A stretch of DNA of 6,390 nt from DAIDHZ01 sp035480255 (GTDB taxonomy: Bacteria > Chlamydiota > Chlamydiia > Chlamydiales > SM23-39), in NCBI GenBank assembly GCA_964630875.1, contig CAZVXF010000038.1, positions 1 to 6,390 of the forward strand. The letters run 5' to 3'. The position numbers and the translations under genes are program-made. The notes under the pieces were generated by a model, which saw only the letters and a program-made list of their open reading frames with translations, was not told where the DNA came from and made no database searches. This document shows, piece by piece, positions 1-5,658 of the stretch. Numbering within the stretch: the stretch's first letter is position 1; each line of letters opens with the position of its first letter.

Positions 1-54
1 ATGGCCTGGGAGCAATCCCTAGAAGCCTTCGCCTTTAGGCGAGGGAGCAGTCAC
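1..54 (+). mobile_element. Right end of an IS200/IS605-type (TnpB-associated) element, left copy
   Basis: The segment has the look of the 3' terminus of IS200/IS605 elements. A run GGGAGCAATCCCT is followed by a strong hairpin (stem 26-33 with 38-45, loop TTTA, one G-T pair), then GGGAGCAG and a terminal TCAC tetranucleotide resembling the family's right cleavage sites. Its last 24 bases recur perfectly, inverted, at the other end of the window, and identity stops exactly after TCAC, which places the element boundary at position 54. In TnpB elements this terminus also encodes the 3' scaffold of the omega RNA. The rest of the element lies to the left. A 25-codon reading frame from base 1 to the stop at 76-78 crosses the boundary, but the frame of any tnpB tail cannot be settled. 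Family assignment rests on pattern recognition, not a database match. Confidence 0.62.
31..54 (+). repeat. 24-bp perfect inverted repeat, left copy
   Basis: These 24 bases are the exact reverse complement of 6316-6339. Matching fails on both sides of the segment (positions 30 and 55), giving sharp edges. The outer edge at 54 coincides with the proposed end of the IS element. Confidence 0.95.
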
Positions 55-111
55 ATGTCTCAGTATGAGCCAAGATAGAAATGCATAACAGAAAAGCTGC
101 AAGGATCTTAT

Positions 112-139
112 TTGGCATAAAAATAAAAATTACTATATA
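112..139 (+). promoter_or_regulatory. Candidate sigma70/sigma66-type promoter for gene 1
   Basis: TTGGCA (112-117) is followed after 16 bases by TATATA (134-139). An alternative -10, TATACT at 136-141, has an 18-base spacer. Either would start transcription around 145-148, leaving a leader of about 20 bases before the TTG start at 168. The rest of 55-167 is AT-rich, holds no gene I can support, and separates the IS end from gene 1. Confidence 0.5.
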
Positions 140-167
140 CTTGTAGAACTTTTTTAGATAGGTAAAG

Positions 168-923
168 TTGAACATTCTTTTCCTCTCCATTTTTTTTACT
201 TCATTTGTATTTGCTGATTATTGGGTGATTGATTCAGATGTTCATTCTCAAATCATTGAATCAAAAAGAGATCTTCTGTTTGTAAGCCTCGGTTCTACGT
301 GTTTTCCTGCAGGGTTGCTTCGATCTAGCGAGCTTCGAGAAGTTGCATTCCCATTTGATTGGTGTTTTTCTTTAGATAATGAGAGCCTATCGTTTGCGAT
401 AGAAGAGGGTTTGATTCATTTTTTAGACACTGAGTATTTGATTCCAGATTGCTTGTTGCTAACAGGCGCCACTGGAGCAAGTCTCATCCATTTCCTGTAT
501 CATCTCGATTTTGTCCATGAAGGAAATTTTAGAGAGGTAGAGTCGATCGTAAATATGGATAGTTTTCAAAAACGTTATGAGCGCAGAATAGAACGTTTTA
601 GAAATCTTTCTAAGTATTCTGGAACGGTTGTTTTTATTCGGTGTTGTTATAAACACGGGCTTGTTGATCCTCATCGATATTTTAAAAGTGAACATATTGT
701 CGATATTTCAGATGATGACGCGGTCAGATTATATCAAGCTCTACGATTCTATTTTCCTGACTTAAAAATGAAACTACTTATCTTGAATGAAGGGAATTTT
801 TCAGCTGAAGGAATTGTTTTTGAGAAAATGATTCATGATGACATCTGGAAAATTAGGCATACATTTTTTAATGAGCAAAATATGTATTCAGAATATAAAA
901 AATTCCTGCACTCTATTAAATAA
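168..923 (+). CDS. Exported DUF1796 family protein, putative papain-like cysteine peptidase
   Basis: The 251-residue product begins with a signal peptide (residues 1-16, likely cleavage after FVFA). It then shows the DUF1796 signature: VSLGSTC at 39-45 with candidate nucleophile Cys45, a leucine/arginine segment, and PFDW at 62-65. Further on are a family-typical histidine segment HLDF at 112-115 and the basic helix YERRIERF at 137-144. The family is annotated as papain-like cysteine peptidases from fold predictions; substrate and activity are unknown to me. The start is TTG: an in-frame stop lies just upstream (159-161), AGGT at 160-163 is a suitably spaced ribosome binding site, and this start gives a complete signal peptide. 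The gene is convergent with gene 2, five bases away, and has its own promoter. It could instead be a structural relative without peptidase activity. Confidence 0.8.
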   Translation: MNILFLSIFFTSFVFADYWVIDSDVHSQIIESKRDLLFVSLGSTCFPAGLLRSSELREVAFPFDWCFSLDNESLSFAIEEGLIHFLDTEYLIPDCLLLTGATGASLIHFLYHLDFVHEGNFREVESIVNMDSFQKRYERRIERFRNLSKYSGTVVFIRCCYKHGLVDPHRYFKSEHIVDISDDDAVRLYQALRFYFPDLKMKLLILNEGNFSAEGIVFEKMIHDDIWKIRHTFFNEQNMYSEYKKFLHSIK

Positions 924-928
924 TTAGA

Positions 929-2473
929 TTAGTTGCCTACGCTCGTATACCAAAAAGATCCTTTGTATTCGATCTTTGCGCCTGTTTCATCCGCGAATTT
1001 TTCAAGCGCTTTGCGCACATAAGGATCTTCATGCATATTTCCACATAGAAAAGTGAAGATGGAAACTCTTTGATACAGATTGATTAGATCTCTGAACAGA
1101 AGATGAGTATCTCTTGGTTGATTCGCAAAGTCATCAGTCGATGAGACGAGAGAATGACGATAATAAGAAAGATCGAGAAAAACGGCGTATGGATTAAATA
1201 CAGTCGTGGAATTGGGGTGATTGCGCATTGCAACGATTGGATCGTTGCGAAGAAAAAATGGATCATCATTTTTCACGCAAATTTTTGGGCTGGAAGCAAA
1301 AAGAGATACATCATTTAAATAACGTGGAAAATTGTTAAAAGTAGGGGTATCAAGCCATGGATCATAGAGAAAAATTGCAACAAGATCATCGCATTTTTGG
1401 GCTAATTGTAAAGGTCGAACAGATGACAAAAACCCTTTATATATGAGGTAATTGTATCCAGAAAGAAGCTCGGAAAGATCCTTTTGTTCGTCTACTGAAA
1501 AGGCTGTTGCTTCAATATGGGAGAAAAAATGATCTTTGGAAATGACGCGCTGTTGAGTCTCACGTATGAGATTTTCCCAATAATCGAAATAAGCTCGAGC
1601 CTTGTCTTTATTTTTTAATTCTTCATATTTTTTTTCCAAAAAAAGTGCATTAATCTCTTTCCAATCGTCAATGATCAAAACGGGAAGGTCCGCATAGGAC
1701 GGATCTAAGAAAGTGTGTTCAACAATAGGAATAGTGCCTAGGACAATCGCTTCCCAAGTACGGACACAATCTGTTTCCCATCCTAAAGGAGAAAGTGTGA
1801 AATAACAGGATGAAAGCTCTTTATAATACAATGGATAGGGAGTGTACTCGTATTCTTGATTCGTATGATTTTTGCTCAAGCAATAAGGCTCATTTTCAAA
1901 GAGTGGAACGAGTTTCAGTCGATCGCCATGTTCTCGGGGGTAATGATTCATATAGAGAAGATGCGTTTTGGGTTCTGGATGACTCATCGTAGCAACCAAA
2001 GCTTGTCTTCCAACATCAAAAGGACCGAATAAAGCCCAATCTTGTCCCATTGGTAGCTGATAAAGTTTAGGATGGTAGCTAAAAATCATATTCCGGCAAA
2101 ACCAGGCAGCTAATTTAGGATCATAGAGAAGCTTTTTCCACACAGGGTCTGGAAGCCAATTTCCTACGTCCGCGGTGACTAAAATATAGGGGTGTTGAAT
2201 GCGATCATGAACTTGACTTGTAAACCAATCGAGATACCAAATGTTTAGATAAATAATGTCCCCGTAAGCCACCTGGTTTGGGTTGAACCATTCAGTTGTT
2301 TGATCGATAATATGGTTGCCTAAACTCCGAAAGTTTAGATGACTAATATAGGGGCGATTGCCGGGATGTTTAGATACATCTGGCCAGTTTTTATAACACT
2401 CGTCATTGGGGACTCGAATCCATTCTGCAGATAGGGACGAAGTCATTAGAAAAATAAAGAACAATATTTGCAT
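929..2473 (-). CDS. Exported exostosin/GT47-like glycosyltransferase with an extra C-terminal region
   Basis: The 514-residue product starts with a signal peptide (residues 1-16, cleavage after SLSA). Residues 70-145 contain a hydrophobic core and PKLYQLPMG, a pattern seen before the donor-binding half of exostosin-like enzymes. Residues 220-271 carry the clearest signature: SPLGWETDCVRTWEAIVLG, then IPIVEHTFLDPSY, then DLPVLIIDDW. This matches the GT47/RXYLT1-like pattern in which the R-W-E residues and the later acidic positions line the nucleotide-sugar site. Residues 275-335 are helical and charged. Residues 345-514 resemble nothing I recognise. Donor and acceptor cannot be told. The ATG at 2473 has no clear ribosome binding site. 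The gene is divergent from gene 3, across an unusually short gap, and convergent with gene 1. The glycosyltransferase call is fairly secure; the role is inferred. Confidence 0.75.
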   Translation of the reverse strand: MQILFFIFLMTSSLSAEWIRVPNDECYKNWPDVSKHPGNRPYISHLNFRSLGNHIIDQTTEWFNPNQVAYGDIIYLNIWYLDWFTSQVHDRIQHPYILVTADVGNWLPDPVWKKLLYDPKLAAWFCRNMIFSYHPKLYQLPMGQDWALFGPFDVGRQALVATMSHPEPKTHLLYMNHYPREHGDRLKLVPLFENEPYCLSKNHTNQEYEYTPYPLYYKELSSCYFTLSPLGWETDCVRTWEAIVLGTIPIVEHTFLDPSYADLPVLIIDDWKEINALFLEKKYEELKNKDKARAYFDYWENLIRETQQRVISKDHFFSHIEATAFSVDEQKDLSELLSGYNYLIYKGFLSSVRPLQLAQKCDDLVAIFLYDPWLDTPTFNNFPRYLNDVSLFASSPKICVKNDDPFFLRNDPIVAMRNHPNSTTVFNPYAVFLDLSYYRHSLVSSTDDFANQPRDTHLLFRDLINLYQRVSIFTFLCGNMHEDPYVRKALEKFADETGAKIEYKGSFWYTSVGN

Positions 2474-2497
2474 ATAAAATTTGAAAAAATCTATACT
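2468..2497 (+). promoter_or_regulatory. Compact divergent promoter between gene 2 and gene 3
   Basis: On the + strand TTGCAT (2468-2473) and TATACT (2492-2497) are separated by 18 bases. On the - strand TATAGA (2495-2490) could be the -10 of gene 2. The TTGCAT overlaps the ATG of gene 2. The + strand promoter would start transcription at about 2503-2505, next to the ATG at 2507, so gene 3 may be nearly leaderless. No protein-binding operator is evident. Confidence 0.45.
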
Positions 2498-3424
2498 ATG
2501 TTACTCATGCTTATTTTTTGTAGACTATTCTTTTTAATTATAGGATGTTCTCTTTTCGCAGATTTAGAAGATCATTTAAAAAAGGCTTTGAATAAATCGG
2601 ATGAACATAAAATCGATAACGTCGATTTTATTTACATAATCAATCTGGATCAGCGACCAGAAAAATTAAAGCAATCTCTAGATCAACTGTCTTGTTACGA
2701 CATACATCCGTATCGTTTTTCAGCAGTGAATGGCTGGGAATTATCAATCGAAGCGATCAATGATGTAGGTCTTAAATATTCGCCTGAAATGGCAAGTGGT
2801 ATTATGGGGACAAGCTATCACACATTTGAGCCATCTCATGAAATGATTGAAAAAATTGGTCAAACCTATTTCTGCCATTGTCTTGCAAGAGGAACTGTTG
2901 GAATTGCTCTCAGCCATATCTCTGTTTTGCAGGATGCAGAAAACTCTGGGTATGAAACCATTTGGGTTATGGAAGATGATATCGAAGTCAGGCAGGATCC
3001 TAGAGTGATCTCTTTGCTCATTGAGCAACTTGATCAGGCTGTGGGACGAGACAATTGGGATATTTTATTTACTGACAGGGATATGAAAAATGCAAATGGA
3101 CAGTATATCCCTTGCACTGTGGCCGGAAATAGACCCGATTTTATGAGACAGAAAATGTATAATAATTATGCGATTAGAAGAGCCGTTCCTCCTCATTTTG
3201 AACAAATAGGAGCGAGAAACGGCGCGCATTCGATGATCATCAGAAAAAGCGGAATCAAAAAGCTGCTGAATTTTTTCTATGCCCACCAGATTTTTTTACC
3301 TTATGACATGGATTTTATTCTGCCTACGGGAATTCAATTGTTCGCAGTCACAGAAGACGTAGTTTCTAATTTGCCGAGAGCTCTTTCTGATAATGGCGGC
3401 GCTAACTACTTAAAAAAGGAATAA
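2498..3424 (+). CDS. Exported glycosyltransferase family 25 (LOS/procollagen galactosyltransferase type)
   Basis: The 308-residue product (from ATG 2498) shows the GT25 motifs in order. These are FIYIINLDQRPEK at 44-56, FSAVNG at 74-79, GTVGIALSH at 132-140, the acidic metal/nucleotide-sugar motif MEDD at 158-161, the GAHSMIIRKSG segment at 242-252, and LPYDMDF at 267-273. GT25 enzymes include bacterial lipooligosaccharide galactosyltransferases and eukaryotic and viral collagen glycosyltransferases; the donor here is unknown. The N-terminus is a hydrophobic signal (MLIFCRLFFLIIGCSLFA) with either signal peptidase I cleavage after SLFA or a lipoprotein cysteine in IIGC. The start is uncertain: TTG 2468, ATG 2498 and ATG 2507 are in frame and none has a clear ribosome binding site. 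I chose 2498 because TTG 2468 would place the promoter-like TATACT inside the gene; 2507 fits that promoter about as well. Gene 4 follows after three bases, so they are probably co-transcribed. Confidence 0.82.
   Translation: MLLMLIFCRLFFLIIGCSLFADLEDHLKKALNKSDEHKIDNVDFIYIINLDQRPEKLKQSLDQLSCYDIHPYRFSAVNGWELSIEAINDVGLKYSPEMASGIMGTSYHTFEPSHEMIEKIGQTYFCHCLARGTVGIALSHISVLQDAENSGYETIWVMEDDIEVRQDPRVISLLIEQLDQAVGRDNWDILFTDRDMKNANGQYIPCTVAGNRPDFMRQKMYNNYAIRRAVPPHFEQIGARNGAHSMIIRKSGIKKLLNFFYAHQIFLPYDMDFILPTGIQLFAVTEDVVSNLPRALSDNGGANYLKKE
3416..3420 (+). promoter_or_regulatory. Ribosome binding site of gene 4 inside the end of gene 3
   Basis: AAGGA ends seven bases before the ATG at 3428 and lies within the last codons of gene 3. 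It fixes the start of gene 4 and suggests translational coupling. Confidence 0.65.
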
Positions 3425-3427
3425 AAG

Positions 3428-4210
3428 ATGTTCAAGAAAGTTTTTTTGAGTTTATGCATTGTTTTTTCGAGTCTTACATGGGGAAACGAAATTTCTAGAG
3501 CAGAAGATATTACCTATGAATGGTTGACTGAAACGCTCGATAGTGGATGTGCTGATTATATTCCATTTTTTAAAAAGCTATTCGAGAGACTAAAGGTTAG
3601 GACGTTTTTAGAATTTGGGATCGGATATCGAACCAAATATTTTCTTGATCATACTTCTAAGGTGATTTCTGTTGAGTTTATTACAAATGGACACAACCCT
3701 AAGCAAATGCGCGAATATGTGAATTTATATAGAAATATTACGAACTGGACCCCAATTGCTTTTTTTAGTGGGTATGAAGGCGATATGAGCTGGGCTCCAT
3801 ATAAATATATGGGTTCAGAGAATGTGTATAAAGCAGATTCATACCAATGCGCAAATCATCGTAGTTATGCATCGATTAACGGTTTTTATAAAGATGAGTT
3901 AAATTCATTTATTTCCAACCTATTTAAAGCGTATAAAGCAACAGTTTCTTTTGTCCAGCCACCCATCTATTTAAGAGGCGATTTAGTACAGCTCCTCTTT
4001 GATAAATCTCAAATCATTATCGCTCAACACACCGGGATTCGTTACATTGGGTTGAAAGATGATCTATATGGTTACAGTCGCGTTGTTACCCCAGATAATT
4101 ATGAAGAAATTTATTTACCCAATGCTGGGATTACCGTATGGATGATCAAAAACGATCTGACTCAAGAATTGATTGCTGAAACAAAAAAATATGCCAATTC
4201 TATATACTAA
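3428..4210 (+). CDS. Exported protein with a methyltransferase-like (Rossmann) fold, function unknown
   Basis: The 260-residue product begins with a signal peptide (KK at 3-4, hydrophobic 5-17, likely cleavage near LTWG-NE). Residues 59-84 look like SAM-methyltransferase motif I and the end of strand 2: TFLEFGIGYRTKYFLD then VISVEF. Later, VQPPIYLRGDLV (176-187) and IIIAQHT (196-202) fit the positions of strands 4 and 5 in class I methyltransferase-like proteins. The middle section, rich in Tyr and Trp (residues 110-150), is unfamiliar. I do not recognise the exact family and cannot name a substrate. The start is supported by a good ribosome binding site. The gene sits three bases after the GT25 gene and shares its orientation, suggesting a joint role. 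Its TAA stop is the first three bases of the inverted repeat that follows, so the C-terminus may have been set by an insertion. Confidence 0.6.
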   Translation: MFKKVFLSLCIVFSSLTWGNEISRAEDITYEWLTETLDSGCADYIPFFKKLFERLKVRTFLEFGIGYRTKYFLDHTSKVISVEFITNGHNPKQMREYVNLYRNITNWTPIAFFSGYEGDMSWAPYKYMGSENVYKADSYQCANHRSYASINGFYKDELNSFISNLFKAYKATVSFVQPPIYLRGDLVQLLFDKSQIIIAQHTGIRYIGLKDDLYGYSRVVTPDNYEEIYLPNAGITVWMIKNDLTQELIAETKKYANSIY

Positions 4211-4367
4211 CCTGAGTGTTGGGTTCGTTTTCCTTGAAGTCCATGGAGATTTTTGATAAATTTTCGACTCGCATCGCGAAAATAAATATCGAAAAGTTAT
4301 ATTTTTGAGCGAAAAATTGCAAAAAGATCTATGGAGTTCGAGCGGATCGAATCCAAAACTCAGGTTA
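4208..4367. repeat. 160-bp imperfect inverted repeat (MITE-like dyad) filling the gene 4-hisS gap
   Basis: Positions 4208-4255 pair with 4367-4320 in one register without gaps. Of 48 positions I count 37 Watson-Crick pairs, 5 G-T pairs and 6 mismatches. The outer ten pairs are perfect (TAACCTGAGT / ACTCAGGTTA), followed by one mismatch and nine more pairs. The AT-rich centre pairs further after small bulges (4259-4266 with 4310-4318, 4268-4270 with 4307-4309). TA dinucleotides bound both ends, as for Tc1/mariner-IS630-type MITEs with a TA target. There is no reading frame inside and no T-run after the stem, so it is not an ordinary intrinsic terminator. It must contain or adjoin the hisS promoter; TTGAAG (4234) with ATAAAT (4256) is a weak candidate. 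Alternatives are a structured leader RNA or a bidirectional transcript end. Confidence 0.75.
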
Positions 4368-4377
4368 CCAGGTTCTT

Positions 4378-5658
4378 ATGTCAAAGATACAAATTCCTAA
4401 AGGCACATTTGATATCCTACCTTATGGGTCGGAAGAAAATTGGCAGCTCTCTTATTTATGGCAATGGGTTGAAGGCTTAGCTCGAAAAACCGCAAGCGAA
4501 TACGGCTATCACGAGATTCGTACTCCGATGTATGAGCGCACAGAACTCTTTGATCGAGGCGTTGGAGAGACGTCTGACATTGTGACAAAGGAAATGTTTA
4601 CTTTCGAAGATAAGGCCGGAAGAAGCATGAGTTTACGACCTGAAGGCACTTCGGCGGTGATTCGTTCTTTTATAGAGAATAATTTGGCTCAAATTGGGTC
4701 TGTTCATAAATTCTTTTATATCGCCCCGATGTTTCGATACGAAAGGCCTCAAAGTGGAAGGTATCGTCAGCACCATCAATTTGGAGTGGAGGCAATTGGC
4801 GTTGCAGGACCTGAGCAAGACGCTGAAGTCATTGATTTGCTCTATCAATTTTATCACAGACTGGGCATACAGAATTTGAAAGTCAATTTGAATACTGTGG
4901 GTGATGCGGAGTCGAGAAATCACTTTAGAGCTGCGCTGTTGGATTATTTACGACCACGTTTTCATGAATTATCCGCAGATAGTCAGGTGCGTTTTGAAAA
5001 AAATCCGTTGCGTATTTTGGACTCGAAAGACCCTAAGGATCGAGAAATCGTGAAGAGCGCTCCTTCCATTTTGCATTACTTAACCGATAGTGCAAAACAT
5101 CATTTCCAAGAGTTATGCAGGTTGCTGGATTTAATTCAGATACCCTACGTGTTGAATGATAAAATCGTTCGAGGACTCGACTATTATAATAAGACGGTTT
5201 TTGAGTTCATTACGGAGCATTTAGGTGCTCAAAATACAATTGGCGCAGGAGGTCGTTATGATGGACTTTTATCGACATTTCAGGGGCCTGATTTACCTAG
5301 TGTTGGCTTCGGAACAGGACTTGAGCGTGTCATCCAAGTCATTTTGGGGCAGAAAGTAGAATTGCCAAAACCTTCATCTACGGTGATTTATTTTATCCCA
5401 TTGGGAGAACCTGCTCGTGAAAAGTGCTTTGCTCTTGCGACTTTATGCCGTCGTCATCAAATTCCAGCTGATGTTGAATGGAATGCAAAAAAAATGCAAG
5501 CTGCGATGCAAAATGCGGTGAAATCTGGCGCGAAGTATGCAGCAATTATTGGAGAGCAAGAACTCAATGCCGGAGCCATTCAGTTAAAAAATTTAAGCAC
5601 AAGAGAACAGAAAGAAATTCGTTTTGATCATTTGTTAGGAGAAATGAATCATGTGTAA
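4378..5658 (+). CDS. hisS: Histidine--tRNA ligase
   Basis: The 426-residue product is a full-length class II histidyl-tRNA synthetase, a cytosolic enzyme that charges tRNA-His with histidine using ATP. Visible signatures are KGTFDILP at 8-15, RTPMYERTELF at 48-58, the motif 2 region SLRPEGT (85-91) and FYIAPMFRYERPQSGRYRQ (113-131), and HHQFGVEAIG (132-141). The histidine-specific motif RGLDYYNKTVFEF (265-277) carries the catalytic arginine at 265, followed by GAGGRYDGL (289-297) and motif 3 GFGTGLERV (310-318). The C-terminal anticodon-binding domain spans about 333-426. Length is usual for bacteria and nothing essential is missing. The start at 4378 gives the expected N-terminus but has only a weak AGG upstream. 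Expression is probably driven from within or beside the large dyad. The end overlaps the mip gene by eight bases. Confidence 0.97.
   Translation: MSKIQIPKGTFDILPYGSEENWQLSYLWQWVEGLARKTASEYGYHEIRTPMYERTELFDRGVGETSDIVTKEMFTFEDKAGRSMSLRPEGTSAVIRSFIENNLAQIGSVHKFFYIAPMFRYERPQSGRYRQHHQFGVEAIGVAGPEQDAEVIDLLYQFYHRLGIQNLKVNLNTVGDAESRNHFRAALLDYLRPRFHELSADSQVRFEKNPLRILDSKDPKDREIVKSAPSILHYLTDSAKHHFQELCRLLDLIQIPYVLNDKIVRGLDYYNKTVFEFITEHLGAQNTIGAGGRYDGLLSTFQGPDLPSVGFGTGLERVIQVILGQKVELPKPSSTVIYFIPLGEPAREKCFALATLCRRHQIPADVEWNAKKMQAAMQNAVKSGAKYAAIIGEQELNAGAIQLKNLSTREQKEIRFDHLLGEMNHV
5637..5641 (+). promoter_or_regulatory. Ribosome binding site of the mip-like gene, inside hisS
   Basis: AGGAG lies nine bases before the ATG at 5651, within the last codons of hisS. 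It supports this start, although the coding regions overlap, and implies expression from the hisS transcript. Confidence 0.65.

Noticed and set aside
1..60. Possible tRNA, 6S RNA or riboswitch because of the strong hairpin and GC-rich run
   Set aside because: No T-loop sequence, anticodon arm or known conserved core; the inverted copy at the other end fits an IS terminus better.
1..78. Small reading frame of 25 codons from the first base
   Set aside because: It runs across the proposed IS boundary at 54 and its frame cannot be tied to a tnpB tail; the window start is arbitrary.
1810..1992. 60-codon frame on the + strand inside gene 2
   Set aside because: It is antisense to the conserved part of the glycosyltransferase gene, has no ribosome binding site and no recognisable product.
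2468..2497. TTG at 2468 as the start of gene 3
   Set aside because: It would overlap the ATG of the divergent gene 2 and put the promoter-like TATACT inside the gene; ATG 2498 or 2507 gives a better signal sequence. It cannot be fully excluded.
4208..4367. Ordinary rho-independent terminator of gene 4
   Set aside because: The stem is far too long and AT-rich in its centre, and no T-run follows the 3' arm on either strand.
4208..4377. T-box or histidine attenuator upstream of hisS
   Set aside because: No T-box sequence, no run of His codons in a leader peptide, and no terminator T-run; the structure is a simple long dyad.
4633..4923. 96-codon frame on the - strand inside hisS
   Set aside because: It is a shadow of the strongly conserved hisS coding frame; the sequence has no features of a real protein.
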